A DNA stretch of 64,000 bases from Bacillus horti (GTDB lineage: Bacteria > Bacillota > Bacilli > Caldalkalibacillales > JCM-10596). The stretch is taken from NCBI RefSeq assembly GCF_030813115.1, contig NZ_JAUSTY010000013.1, positions 62,001 to 126,000 on the forward strand, written 5' to 3'. Positions 26,689 through 36,131 of the stretch are shown one piece after another (position 1 is the first letter of the stretch; each line of letters opens with the position of its first letter). The translations under genes and the position numbers were made by a program. Below the pieces are notes generated by a model. The model did not search any database, was not told the origin of the DNA, and saw only the letters and a list, made by a program, of their open reading frames with translations.

Positions 26689-26704
26689 GGGACATGAAAA
26701 TAAA

Positions 26705-27487
26705 TTAGAATTGTACACTAAATCCGTTAAATGTATGAATGCCTGTACCGAACCGAGTAAGCTCATGTTCTCTCAGATAGGTAACAGCTGCTTTCACTTC
26801 CGCTAAAATGTCTGGTTGAAGCCCCAACGTGTTATGCGAGCCGTAAACCATCGTTACATTTGGTATCTCCGAAATTCGCTCCAAGGAATTGACTAAGTCC
26901 ACGGGATTTGTTGAAGGATAAAAAGCATATATAGGCGTTTCGTCATATAGCAGATCTCCAGTAAATAGATAACCGTTGGTTTCATCAAAAATGGATATAT
27001 GACCAGGAGAATGTCCGGGAGTATGATAGATCTTTAACTTTCTATCCCCTAAATCCAATATATCCCCATCGATTAATAGGCCTGTTGGCTCCCCTTGAAA
27101 AGGGTGGTAGGTTTCAGGATCAAACGACTCTGGAGTAGGCCATGTAATATCTCTACTAACATCCTTCCGTATTTGTTCAATAGATAACCCCTTAATCCCG
27201 TTCACTAGCCAATCCTTATCTCCCTCATGGACATAGATTCTTTCAAATTCACCATGACTTCCTATATGGTCAGCGTGCACATGTGTCGTGATAACATCAA
27301 TGGGCAAAGTCGTCAGTTGGTCTGTTATTCTTTTTATGCTGTCAATACCAAGACCTGTATCAATAAGGACTGCTTTCTCTGTACCCAACAATAAAAATGA
27401 ATGGACCTTTTCCCAATGTCCATACTCACTGATCGCATATGTATTTGAATCAATTTTCTGTACCGTAAACCACAAATCCTTTAGCAT
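26705..27487 (-). CDS. MBL-fold metallo-hydrolase
   Basis: A 260-residue metallo-beta-lactamase-fold protein with the metal-binding motif HVHADH (about residues 88-93), further ligands in HTPGHSPGH and FTGD, and YGSH near the end: the glyoxalase-II/quinolone-hydrolase type arrangement. Cytoplasmic; substrate unknown. It reads toward the DUF4386 gene but that gene has its own promoter in the 94-base gap. Confidence 0.88.
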   Translation of the reverse strand: MLKDLWFTVQKIDSNTYAISEYGHWEKVHSFLLLGTEKAVLIDTGLGIDSIKRITDQLTTLPIDVITTHVHADHIGSHGEFERIYVHEGDKDWLVNGIKGLSIEQIRKDVSRDITWPTPESFDPETYHPFQGEPTGLLIDGDILDLGDRKLKIYHTPGHSPGHISIFDETNGYLFTGDLLYDETPIYAFYPSTNPVDLVNSLERISEIPNVTMVYGSHNTLGLQPDILAEVKAAVTYLREHELTRFGTGIHTFNGFSVQF

Positions 27488-27643
27488 ACAATCCCTCCAT
27501 AATTTGATTTAATAGCCTTATTCTATTTGACAAATGTTACATTTTTCTTGGACTTTGTTAGATAAAAGCTTTATAATAAATGTACGATATGTTTAAAATT
27601 GGCCCCATTACAATTGGGAGTGTTTAGATCGAACAAAGTTGCA

Positions 27644-27757
27644 TATAATAGTAAAAGTCAGTATGCAGGAACATACCGACTCGCAATTACGGAAGTTGAA
27701 CTAGTCAACTAACAATTTGAAGAAAAGTAGTTAACCTTCGTGGGGTGGGCTACTTTT
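27644..27757 (+). ncRNA. Candidate antitoxin RNA antisense to the holin-like toxin
   Basis: A TATAAT at 27644-27649 (only a weak -35) would start a transcript near 27656. The RNA folds into small hairpins GTATG/CATAC and GTTGA/TCAAC and ends in a strong terminator (stem GTAG/CTAC around a TTCG-containing loop, then seven T at 27753-27759). Its 3' end overlaps the 3' end of the toxin frame on the opposite strand, the geometry of TxpA/RatA-type type I systems. Expression is inferred. Confidence 0.5.
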
Positions 27758-27839
27758 TTTCATTTCTTCCTTGAGCCAAAACTAGAATCAGCATGGAAAA
27801 ACTGATCATCAAAGCAAGCGTTTCAGCGAAAGAAATCAT
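27750..27839 (-). CDS. Holin-like type I toxin candidate (29 residues)
   Basis: A minus-strand ATG at 27839 preceded by the very strong ribosome binding site GGGAGGGGGTGATTGT. The peptide begins MISFAETLALMISFSMLILV and ends in a short charged tail NEKK. The pattern (E-x-L-x-L-M-I-x-F then a single membrane helix and Lys end) is that of the putative holin-like toxin / TxpA-BsrG group. A promoter-like GGGACA-N17-TAAAAT and an inverted repeat GACTAGC/GCTAGTC (27882-27888, 27912-27918) lie upstream. Confidence 0.65.
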   Translation of the reverse strand: MISFAETLALMISFSMLILVLAQGRNEKK

Positions 27840-28087
27840 ACAATCACCCCCTCCCATTGTAAAATGAGAGTACTGAAAGGTGACTAGCCCAACCCATAAT
27901 TTTCCGTAAATGCTAGTCTTATTTTATCAATAAAACCCGAGCTTGTCCCCCTATTCTAGAAAGTTTTTGCATTTCCAAATTCGTAGATTTCCCACACATC
28001 TTCAAAAGGGACAGGCCCGTACGAAAATGGTATTATACTTGTAAAGATTAACACATACAACAAATCAACTTGAGTAGGTGAAAAAGC

Positions 28088-29323
28088 TTGACCATATTAA
28101 TCATTTCCATCATCTTGTTATTCATCGCATCCAGTTACTTTTCTGGTAGTGAAACAGCATTAACAGCAACAAATGAAATGAAGCTGCGCATGAAAGCAAC
28201 AAATGGAGATAAAAAGGCTGCACGTTTATTGAAGCTAGTGAACAACACGGAAGAGTTTATTCCAGGTATTTTAATCGCTAACAATGTACCTAATATCGTT
28301 CTTCCTTCCTTGGTAACGATTGTGGCTATTGAGTATAATTGGCCTATTGGGATTACTACGGCAATTTTAACGGTGCTTATCATTATCTTTGCTGAGGTCA
28401 TGCCCAAGTCGATTGCAGCAGCCTTTCCTGAGCGAATTTCACACATTGTGTATTATCCAACTGTGATCATTCTTTTTATCCTGAAGCCTTTCATTTACCT
28501 ATTAAACCTACTTACAAGAACCGTGATTAAGCTTCTAGGACAAGACCCAGATAGCCAAGTAACGATTTCTAAGGCAGAGATGAGAGCCATGGTGGATATT
28601 GCTCATACGGAAGGGACGTTCAAGAACGATGAGATGTACCGCTTAAAGTCGGTTATAGATTTCAAAAGCTTAAATGTAGCTGACGTGTTAAAAACACATC
28701 GTGTCGAGATGAAGTCCATCTCTAAGGATGTGTCTTATGAGGAAGCGCGTGAGTTTTTATTAGCGAGTCAGTTTACACGCTACCCTATTTATAATGGGGA
28801 TACAGATAACATTGTGGGTGTGTTCCACTCCAAATTTATGCTCGTGTGGGCAAGCAACCCTGAGAAAAATATTCAGGACTACTCGGACCTGGAGCCGTTG
28901 TATGTCTATGAATTTAATCCTGTTGATGCCGTATTCAAGCAGATGATGAAGGAAAAGAAGCATATTGCTATCGTTTTAGATGAGCATGGAGGAACAGAAG
29001 GGTTAATTACGCTTGAGGATTTAATTGAAACGATGATTGGACAAGACATAGAGGATGAGACAGATGAAGGGGATTCACTAATCTACAGTCAGACGGAGAC
29101 GCAAATCGTCTGTGACACAAAGCTGTCCTTACATAGGCTAAACACTGTTTTTCAAACGAATATTCCTGCTGAGTCCGATAACGTGGCTGCTTTTATTATT
29201 AATACGTTAGGTTACTTGCCTGAAGCTGGTGAGACTTTCAGTTATGAAAAGCTAGAGTTTAAAGTGCTTGAGGTTAATAATCGGAGGGTTCAGGGGGTTG
29301 AGATTAATAAGGTAGAAGAATAA
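28088..29323 (+). CDS. CNNM/CorC-type membrane protein (hemolysin family)
   Basis: A 411-residue protein with a DUF21/CNNM membrane domain (about residues 1-160, three helices, with the SGSETALTA motif), a pair of CBS domains (about 190-310) and a C-terminal CorC_HlyC domain. The family is linked to magnesium/cobalt homeostasis. TTG 28088 is the apparent start, after GTAGGTG. Monocistronic. Confidence 0.9.
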   Translation: MTILIISIILLFIASSYFSGSETALTATNEMKLRMKATNGDKKAARLLKLVNNTEEFIPGILIANNVPNIVLPSLVTIVAIEYNWPIGITTAILTVLIIIFAEVMPKSIAAAFPERISHIVYYPTVIILFILKPFIYLLNLLTRTVIKLLGQDPDSQVTISKAEMRAMVDIAHTEGTFKNDEMYRLKSVIDFKSLNVADVLKTHRVEMKSISKDVSYEEAREFLLASQFTRYPIYNGDTDNIVGVFHSKFMLVWASNPEKNIQDYSDLEPLYVYEFNPVDAVFKQMMKEKKHIAIVLDEHGGTEGLITLEDLIETMIGQDIEDETDEGDSLIYSQTETQIVCDTKLSLHRLNTVFQTNIPAESDNVAAFIINTLGYLPEAGETFSYEKLEFKVLEVNNRRVQGVEINKVEE

Positions 29324-29336
29324 GGGATTAGGATAT

Positions 29337-29372
29337 AAAAAGACTACTCTTATAAGTCGGAGTAGTCTTTTT
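29337..29372 (+). terminator. Terminator of the CNNM gene
   Basis: AAAAAGACTACTC (29337-29349) and GAGTAGTCTTTTT (29360-29372) form a perfect 13-base stem, usable in both directions. Confidence 0.8.
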
Positions 29373-29647
29373 GAGGGAAAAGGCATACACTAGAATTTTT
29401 ATAAAGGAATAGCTGTATATATAATGCGTATTACCATGAGAGTATCAGTTTATTAGCTCTCAGAATTTCGTTTAAATTAATGTCATAATGGGCTTACTAT
29501 AAGCAATTATCATTATTACATTAGAAGATAATGCAACTCTCAGTATAAAAAAGAGAGAAACAATAGCGTTCATCTTTCTTTATATACTTGTCTGCATAAT
29601 AGGAGATAATAAAAAAAAGAAAAAACTGTATAAATTTTCTGTTAGAG
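29373..29647. other. AT-rich convergent intergenic region
   Basis: 275 bases between the CNNM gene and the end of the XRE-ImmA gene. I find no open frame with a ribosome binding site and no strong hairpin. Confidence 0.4.
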
Positions 29648-30856
29648 TTACTTGCCTTTACCAGAAATACGAGAAGTTAAATCAATAACATTTTCAAATT
29701 TGAAACCATGTGGGATAGTCAAATAATTTTTGAAAAAATTAGAGTCAATACCTGTCAAATAATGAAAAAAGGAAACTCCTACTTTCCAATCGTCTTCAAT
29801 CATTTGACGTAAGTCGATAAGCCCATTTTTTGAAACTAGATCAATTATAGATTTTACCTTCATCGGTCTCTGAAGAGGGGTTAATTCATCTAGAGGTTCT
29901 TTTTTCAAATATCCCTTTCTATGAAGTGCTGCATAAAAATTTCGATGATTTTTAGCTTCAATAATTCCTAGGTTAGCTGCACGATATCCTAGTACTTGTA
30001 ATGAGGTATTCCATTTCTTTTTCAAATCCATGTAAGCATCTGGGTTAGTAGTATGAAAAATGTTTTTCATATCAATTACAAACTCATTTTCTGGTAACAG
30101 GAAAATACCTGCAAATGAATTTGCTTCGTTTTCTATAGTTTTGTGTTCTTTCCTATCCAAGCTAGTGAAATCAATATGATAATGAAGAAGTATGTGCCCT
30201 AGCTCATGTGCTATATCAAAATTTCTTCGAAAAGCGGAACGTTTCATGTTTCCTAATATGATATAAGGGCGTTCCTGACAAGTCCATAGGCTGTAGGCAT
30301 CAATCTCTTCACCTATTGCCTTTTCAAAAACAAATACTCCACTTTTCTCGACTAGAAACATTAGATCCTCATTTGTATCTTTCCTAAAACCCAGTCTTTT
30401 ACGAGCTAGTTCTGCCACTTTATTAATTTGAATTAGCCTACTGTCTTCAGATGAATCTAAATATTGAATTACTTCGTCCCTTAATTGGGTTATCTTCATA
30501 GTAGGATAACTTACTTTAGCGGTTAAATAGTTAACAAATGTATCTAAAAATTCTAGGTGTTTGGCTTCTGCCTGAGTTTTTGAAATGACATTCACAACTT
30601 TTGAGCGATAAGCAATGTTTCTTACTTTGATATTCTCAGGTATCATTTTCCTAGTAAGAATGTCATTAGAATAAAAATATTTGTTTTTCACATCGAAAAT
30701 TTGTTTTAACTTGTTGATAACTTGAATTTTTGGTGATGTGTGATTATTTTCGTATTGCCATACTGCTTGTTCTGTTACTCCTATTAATTCAGAGAGCTGT
30801 TTTCTTGAATATCCATACATGATGCGGAGATTGGTCAAATTTTCACCAATAAACAC
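29648..30856 (-). CDS. XRE / ImmA-IrrE metallopeptidase fusion
   Basis: A 402-residue protein with an N-terminal Cro/CI-type helix-turn-helix (YSRKQLSELIGVTEQAVWQYE, residues about 16-36) and a zinc metallopeptidase domain of the ImmA/IrrE (DUF955) family with HELGH at residues 217-221. Such proteins relieve repression by cleaving a partner or act in toxin-antitoxin and defence modules. It lies 38 bases after the gene at 30895-31653 on the same strand, so the two form an operon facing away from a restriction-modification operon. Confidence 0.88.
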   Translation of the reverse strand: MFIGENLTNLRIMYGYSRKQLSELIGVTEQAVWQYENNHTSPKIQVINKLKQIFDVKNKYFYSNDILTRKMIPENIKVRNIAYRSKVVNVISKTQAEAKHLEFLDTFVNYLTAKVSYPTMKITQLRDEVIQYLDSSEDSRLIQINKVAELARKRLGFRKDTNEDLMFLVEKSGVFVFEKAIGEEIDAYSLWTCQERPYIILGNMKRSAFRRNFDIAHELGHILLHYHIDFTSLDRKEHKTIENEANSFAGIFLLPENEFVIDMKNIFHTTNPDAYMDLKKKWNTSLQVLGYRAANLGIIEAKNHRNFYAALHRKGYLKKEPLDELTPLQRPMKVKSIIDLVSKNGLIDLRQMIEDDWKVGVSFFHYLTGIDSNFFKNYLTIPHGFKFENVIDLTSRISGKGK

Positions 30857-30894
30857 TTCGCTCCCTCCTTATCTAACTGAGAAATGTGGCTTAT

Positions 30895-31653
30895 TTATTC
30901 ATTCTGTTTTTTATCATCAAGAATTCCAATATCGAATGCTGATGGATCAATGAGATCGTCATTTGAATCAGGAGCTATAACTTCTCGATCTTCATCTGTC
31001 AAATCTGCACCTGAAATATAACTTGAAAGACTTTCTACCGGATATGCTATATTATCCCACGGGTTTGGAAGATAATGCATTATCTCAGATATCTGATATG
31101 CATCGTCAAGTGCATAAGTTAAAATATGAAATTCATTATTTGATGATTTAAATTCATTAAGTTCATTCTTTATTTGCTTTTCTGTCACTAAAAACGAAAG
31201 CTGTTCATAGTATCCAAAGTTTCCTTCTGCTACCTGTTGGGTATTGGAGGGAAATGATAAGTCTTTATTAATTTTAGATAATTCATGAAGATAAGTGCGA
31301 CGTCCCCCATTTCTTCCGTCATTTGTAGGTAGCTTTGCCTGTGAGAAGCAATCTTCGTTAAAATATGCAGCATTTTTTATGAGAAAGAGAATTTTAGAGT
31401 CTCCATGAATAAATTGAAGGTAGTCCCATGTAAGTCCTGCTTTAGATTTCTTATATGTAAATCCGAAATCAATACATTCCTCTGCAATCTTGCTTTCTAT
31501 AAAGTTCCCTTTAGTCCACGCAAAGGCAGAGCTAATTTTCATTTTCTCTCTTCGATCCTTACGGTGTTCGATATAATCGCGATATCCTTCTACGATAGCT
31601 TCAACAATCATTTTGCTATGTTGTGAGTTAAATTTGTATTGGTTCATTTTCAT
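30895..31653 (-). CDS. Hypothetical partner of the XRE-ImmA protein (DUF5986-like?)
   Basis: A 252-residue soluble protein without membrane segments. Its layout (conserved AFAWTKGNFIESKI, ILFLIKN, then an acidic C-terminus rich in Asp/Glu) recalls a family I remember as DUF5986, which pairs with XRE-ImmA/IrrE proteins; this link is tentative. The ATG follows ATTGGAGGAATG. The pairing suggests a toxin-antitoxin-like or regulatory two-gene unit. Confidence 0.5.
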   Translation of the reverse strand: MKMNQYKFNSQHSKMIVEAIVEGYRDYIEHRKDRREKMKISSAFAWTKGNFIESKIAEECIDFGFTYKKSKAGLTWDYLQFIHGDSKILFLIKNAAYFNEDCFSQAKLPTNDGRNGGRRTYLHELSKINKDLSFPSNTQQVAEGNFGYYEQLSFLVTEKQIKNELNEFKSSNNEFHILTYALDDAYQISEIMHYLPNPWDNIAYPVESLSSYISGADLTDEDREVIAPDSNDDLIDPSAFDIGILDDKKQNE

Positions 31654-32064
31654 TCCTCCAATTCACAAATAGATTAATTAGTTTTTATTCTAATTGAAAA
31701 CTGGATAAAAAGAAATGATTTTTTCTTGTTTTTCTAAAGTTTTATATTATAATTTACATGAAGTTTATAGTTCTTAATATATTTTAAATTTAGTGAAATG
31801 AAGAGAGAGTCATGGTACCGTCAAGAATAAAATAATATATAGTGTTTAAATAATCATCACTCTAAAATTTGAATAGGTAATGTCTGAATTTAAATAGATT
31901 ATATTTCAGGTGGTAGGTTTTTCTGGTGAGCATTCTTTGACAACAAATCCGAGTTTGCCTCATGCATATATTATTAAATTATGTACACAAAATAATTTGC
32001 ATCACCTTATCTAATTTCTGTTAAGATTATTTTAGAGTGTTTTGTATGTAAAGGAGCAATAAAT
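31654..32064. other. Divergent intergenic region of the defence segment
   Basis: 411 AT-rich bases between the DUF5986-like gene and the first methyltransferase. It must hold promoters for both operons; a TTGACA is at about 31937 but I see no matching -10 at the usual distance. AAAGGAG before 32065 is the methyltransferase ribosome binding site. No gene is supported. Confidence 0.4.
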
Positions 32065-33114
32065 ATGTATAAAGTTATAGATTTATTCAGTGGATGTGGA
32101 GGACTATCACTTGGTTTTGAATTTGCTGGATTTGAGACTTTGTTGGGTATTGATGAAGACGCAGCGGCTATAAACACCTTTAAATTGAATCATAAGGGTG
32201 CTTATGGTTTATGTAAGGATATAAGAAAAGTAACAGGTCGGGAGATTCTTGAGTTAATTGGTAATCAGAATGTAGATGTAATTATTGGTGGGCCCCCATG
32301 CCAAGGTATGTCACTATCAGGGCCCCGGAAGTTACATGACCCAAGGAACAGCTTATATTTGTCTTATATACGTTTAGTTAATGAACTTAAACCTAAGGCA
32401 TTTGTAATTGAAAATGTTCCCGGAATCATAAGTTTATATAAAGGTAAAATTAAGGAATCAATTTTAGAAGAATTTGAGAGTATAGGTTATAAAGTAAATT
32501 ATCAACTACTTAACTCCGCTGAATATGGTGTTCCTCAAACGAGGAAGAGAGTATTTTTTGTTGGATTAAGAAGTGGAGAAAGTTACCAGTTCCCTGATCC
32601 AAAGTTGTTCTTTGAGAATGAGTGGATAACAGCAAAGAACGCTACAAGCGATTTACCGCTACTTGAAAATAGTCTAGGTGATGAAATTGAGGATTACTTA
32701 TTCGAACCTCAAAATGAATTTCAAAAATATTGTCGTAAAAATTCTAGAAGAATTCATAACCACCAAGCTACAAATCACAGTGAAAAGACCCAAAAAATTA
32801 TCAGTTTAGTTCCAGAAGGTGGAAATTATAAGGATTTACCAGAAGAATTTAGAGGGACTAGAAAATTTAATGTTGCATGGACAAGATATCATGGTCAACG
32901 TCCTACGTTAACTATTGATACAGGCCATAGACACCATTTTCATTATAATGCAAATAGAGTACCAACTGTTAGAGAGAATGCTCGATTTCAATCTTTTCCT
33001 GACAATTTTATTTTCTATGGGAATAGGACTCAACAATATAGACAAGTTGGTAATGCAGTTCCTCCACTTTTAGCACAAGCAATAGCGGAAAAGTTATTAT
33101 CATATTTAAAATAG
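32065..33114 (+). CDS. DNA (cytosine-5)-methyltransferase 1
   Basis: A 349-residue C5-cytosine methyltransferase. Motif I LFSGCGGLSLGFE, motif IV GGPPCQG with the catalytic Cys at residue 79, motif VI ENVPG (Glu 116), motif VIII QTRKRVFFVG and motif X QVGNAVPP are all present, with the target-recognition region between VIII and IX. It methylates C5 of a cytosine in the site of the nuclease encoded next. First gene of a three-gene operon; 18 bases precede the nuclease gene. Confidence 0.95.
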   Translation: MYKVIDLFSGCGGLSLGFEFAGFETLLGIDEDAAAINTFKLNHKGAYGLCKDIRKVTGREILELIGNQNVDVIIGGPPCQGMSLSGPRKLHDPRNSLYLSYIRLVNELKPKAFVIENVPGIISLYKGKIKESILEEFESIGYKVNYQLLNSAEYGVPQTRKRVFFVGLRSGESYQFPDPKLFFENEWITAKNATSDLPLLENSLGDEIEDYLFEPQNEFQKYCRKNSRRIHNHQATNHSEKTQKIISLVPEGGNYKDLPEEFRGTRKFNVAWTRYHGQRPTLTIDTGHRHHFHYNANRVPTVRENARFQSFPDNFIFYGNRTQQYRQVGNAVPPLLAQAIAEKLLSYLK

Positions 33115-33132
33115 CTTCTTTGGGGTGAAAAC

Positions 33133-34551
33133 ATGGCTTATTATGAAGTGCCAAAAGAGTATTACTTTAGAATTCATCATCCACGACCTCGCTTCAAAGG
33201 TGATATTGAAAATGTATTAATATATCTAGCTAGTGAAATTACACTAATAGGAAGAAAAAAAGTAAATGAATTTAAAAGTGATTTAGATTTCTCGATTAAA
33301 AAGTATCCTGGCAACCTAACAAAGAAACAAAAAACAATAGACAATTGGAGAACCGAAATTGATGCTCTTTTTAGTTTTGTTGTAAAAGAAGGAGATTACC
33401 TTAAACCGAGTAATAGAGCGATAGAGTTAGCAACAAATCAAGACTTAGTTAAATTCTTTAAACTTTTTTGTTACCATTTCCAATATCCTGGAGGATTTGT
33501 AAAGCCACATGTTAATTTAATGTATATAAAAGAGAAGATTAACTTTAGGCCTGCATCATATATCCTAAAAATGTTAAGTTCTGCGGAAACAGAATATGGA
33601 AAGCGAGCAGGCATCACAAAATCTGAAGCTACACATTGTATTTTTAATGATTTAAGAGTAAGTCGTGATAACCGATCGTGTGAAGAAACATGGGAATTAA
33701 TTAGCTCTAATCGTAGAAAGAAAGTAGAGTATGACTGGACTGGTGATGTAATTAGATATGCTGGTGATATATTGGATTACTTAACACAGGGTAATTTGTT
33801 GGTAAAAAGACCGGATGGTAAATATTACATAAATACGGTAGAAAGTTTGGCGATTCAACGGTTTATTAATTCCACTGATTTTTTTGATTATTATTCATAT
33901 ATACAAAACCCTTATGAAGTTAATCTTGATGAAGTAAAAACGATTGATCAGGACTGGATAAAGTATTTTAATACAGAGCGTGAAGAAGGGTTTTTTGATA
34001 CAGATATCCTTGCTTTAGTATCCGAATCTAGTAATGAATATAACCAACTTAGAAATATGTTTGATATTGAAAGGGTAATTGAAGAAGGTGGAATGGATAC
34101 AACAGGTGGAATTGGTTCAGTAGGTGAAAGTCTAATATTAAATCATGAGAAAATAAGAATTGAGCATGAAGGTCGCTCAGACCTTAAACATCTGATAAAA
34201 TTAATTCCATCAACTTATGCAGTGGGTTATGATATTAACTCAAGGGAAGTCGATGAGACTCACAAATTCATTGAAGTTAAGACAACAAAAAGTTCTACCG
34301 AAATTGATTTTATGAGGTTCCATTTAACACCAAATGAGTGGAGTGCTGCTGAAACACATAGCGACAGATACTTTGTATATCGTCTACTTGTTACTAAAGG
34401 AAGAATAAAGTTAATAATTTTAAAGGATCCAGTAGGAGAGTACAAAAGAGGAAACCTTTCTGCTACACCGAGAAATGGAATGGATATAATTTTCAATCCG
34501 GAGGTAACAGGAATTGAAAAGGAATTATTGATACAAAAGGATGGTGCCTAA
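33133..34551 (+). CDS. Putative type II restriction endonuclease (DUF3883-like)
   Basis: A 472-residue protein without close resemblance to a named enzyme. Its C-terminal domain has a PD-(D/E)xK nuclease pattern: GE in the segment VGESLILNHE, Asp 367 in GYDINS and Glu 381-Val-Lys 383 in FIEVKTTKS, as in DUF3883-type nucleases. The N-terminal 300 residues probably recognise DNA. Its place between two C5-methyltransferases strongly suggests it is the cognate restriction enzyme. GTGAAAAC-ATG is a weak start context, which would keep expression low. Confidence 0.75.
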   Translation: MAYYEVPKEYYFRIHHPRPRFKGDIENVLIYLASEITLIGRKKVNEFKSDLDFSIKKYPGNLTKKQKTIDNWRTEIDALFSFVVKEGDYLKPSNRAIELATNQDLVKFFKLFCYHFQYPGGFVKPHVNLMYIKEKINFRPASYILKMLSSAETEYGKRAGITKSEATHCIFNDLRVSRDNRSCEETWELISSNRRKKVEYDWTGDVIRYAGDILDYLTQGNLLVKRPDGKYYINTVESLAIQRFINSTDFFDYYSYIQNPYEVNLDEVKTIDQDWIKYFNTEREEGFFDTDILALVSESSNEYNQLRNMFDIERVIEEGGMDTTGGIGSVGESLILNHEKIRIEHEGRSDLKHLIKLIPSTYAVGYDINSREVDETHKFIEVKTTKSSTEIDFMRFHLTPNEWSAAETHSDRYFVYRLLVTKGRIKLIILKDPVGEYKRGNLSATPRNGMDIIFNPEVTGIEKELLIQKDGA

Positions 34552-34552
34552 T

Positions 34553-35584
34553 ATGTATAAAGTAGCCTCTTTATTTTCGGGTTGTGGTGGAGGAGACTTA
34601 GGATTAAAAGGTGATTTCCAGTTTTTAAATAGAAATTATTACAGGCTTCCCTTTGAAATAGTCTATGCTAATGAATTCGATAAAAAAATAGCTGAAATAT
34701 TTGAAGAAAATTTTAAAGTTTCTCCTGATGTACGAGACATTCGAGAAGTCAAGGAGGAGGAGATCCCACCACACGATGTATTAATTGGAGGGTTTCCCTG
34801 TGTTTCTTTCTCCATTGTTGCTCAGAATCCAAGAAGATTAGGTATAGAAAATGATAATGGTAAATTATTTTTTGAAATGGTAAGGGTTCTAAATCATAAA
34901 AAACCGATGGCTTTCATTGCAGAGAATGTTAAAGGGCTATTGTCTGCAAATAAAGGTGAAGCATTTCCTTTAATTATCAAAGAGTTTGAAGATAGTGGGT
35001 ATAATGTTCAATATAAGGTGCTTAACGCTGCTGAATTTGGGGTGCCACAAAATAGACATCGTGTTATTATAGTGGGGATAAGGAAGGATATAAATGTTAA
35101 ATATTCATTTCCAGAACCTATGTGTTCTACAGAGAGTAATTTATTCGGGAGAGAGGTTGTTAAATTAAGAGATATAATCTTTCCTGAAAGCAGGGTGGAT
35201 GACAAGTACTACTTCAGTCAAAAAGCTGTCGAAGGAATGTTAAGAGGTAAAAAGGATATGAATAAAGGAAGAGCTCAAGACATAAATAAACCCTGCAATA
35301 CCGTAGGAGCTCATCTTGCAAAAGTAAGTCTTAATAGTACAGATCCTGTATTAAAAATTAATGGCAGATACCGCCGTTTTACACCTAGAGAAGTTGCGAG
35401 GATCCAATCGTTTCCTGATTCCTTTAAGCTAATAAACTCACAAGGGACTCAGTACAAAGCTCTAGGAAATGCTATACCACCAGTATTGTTGTGGCATATA
35501 GCCAATGAATTAGCACGTACATTAAGCAATTATAAAAATATTAATGACACAGCAGTTTATGAGGCAAAGCTACAATATAGTTAA
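34553..35584 (+). CDS. DNA (cytosine-5)-methyltransferase 2
   Basis: A 343-residue C5-cytosine methyltransferase with LFSGCGGGDLGL (motif I), GGFPCVSFS (motif IV, Cys 83), ENVKG (motif VI), QNRHRVIIVG (motif VIII) and ALGNAIPP (motif X). Motif IV has Val where Gln usually follows the catalytic Cys. It is only distantly similar to methyltransferase 1, so the two probably modify different strands of an asymmetric site. ATG 34553 is preferred because it mirrors the start of methyltransferase 1; ATG 34541, overlapping the nuclease gene, is an alternative. Confidence 0.93.
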   Translation: MYKVASLFSGCGGGDLGLKGDFQFLNRNYYRLPFEIVYANEFDKKIAEIFEENFKVSPDVRDIREVKEEEIPPHDVLIGGFPCVSFSIVAQNPRRLGIENDNGKLFFEMVRVLNHKKPMAFIAENVKGLLSANKGEAFPLIIKEFEDSGYNVQYKVLNAAEFGVPQNRHRVIIVGIRKDINVKYSFPEPMCSTESNLFGREVVKLRDIIFPESRVDDKYYFSQKAVEGMLRGKKDMNKGRAQDINKPCNTVGAHLAKVSLNSTDPVLKINGRYRRFTPREVARIQSFPDSFKLINSQGTQYKALGNAIPPVLLWHIANELARTLSNYKNINDTAVYEAKLQYS

Positions 35585-35680
35585 TATCAGATAATCGAAA
35601 TGTTCGAATGTTGATTCTTATAAAATTTGTATGAAACGCGATCTCAAAAACAAATGGGACTATGTAGCGAGTTTTTGTAA

Positions 35681-35721
35681 TAGAAAATGACTAGTGACAT
35701 GGTGTTGCTAGTCATTTTCTA
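35681..35721. terminator. Restriction-modification operon terminator
   Basis: TAGAAAATGACTAG (35681-35694) and CTAGTCATTTTCTA (35708-35721) form a perfect 14-base stem followed by TTTTTTCTC. It may serve both the operon and the convergent XRE gene. Confidence 0.8.
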
Positions 35722-35813
35722 TTTTTTCTCCTAAACTTCATTGGTTTTAACAATAGCAAACCTTCAGTTATTGAAGAAATTCTAGATACTCATTGCAGAA
35801 GCATAAGAGGTAT

Positions 35814-36044
35814 TCACTCTTCAAGCTCCTTAGAAATCTCAACTAAAGTAATGATCTCGTTAATATCTTCAATCCCCAAAACATTAGCTAACTTCTCAAC
35901 ATGCTCAAACTGAATCCTCTCTCGTTTTCCATTTGCCAACTCACTTAAAGCAGCCCTTCTTATACCAGTGCGATGATGTAGTTCATTCATAGACAAATTG
36001 TGTTGATGGAGAAGTTCATTAATACGAACGTACACCTTTTTCAT
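35814..36044 (-). CDS. XRE family small regulator
   Basis: A 76-residue Cro/CI-type helix-turn-helix protein (LSMNELHHRTGIRRAALSELANGKR, residues about 17-41). The upstream region has a direct repeat ATAAGCGTAC (36085-36094 and 36122-36131), a candidate autoregulatory site. Target genes are unknown. It follows the restriction-modification operon in convergent orientation. Confidence 0.88.
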   Translation of the reverse strand: MKKVYVRINELLHQHNLSMNELHHRTGIRRAALSELANGKRERIQFEHVEKLANVLGIEDINEIITLVEISKELEE

Positions 36045-36084
36045 TTAATTCTTCCTTCCTCATATTAAGAGATTGACTGTACCT

Positions 36085-36131
36085 ATAAGCGTACGGTAAA
36101 ATAATGGCAAACATTGGACGCATAAGCGTAC
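36085..36131. promoter_or_regulatory. Direct repeats upstream of the XRE gene
   Basis: ATAAGCGTAC occurs at 36085-36094 and 36122-36131, 37 bases apart. The first copy also lies in GTAC-N8-GTAC symmetry. Probable binding sites of the XRE protein at 35814. Confidence 0.4.
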
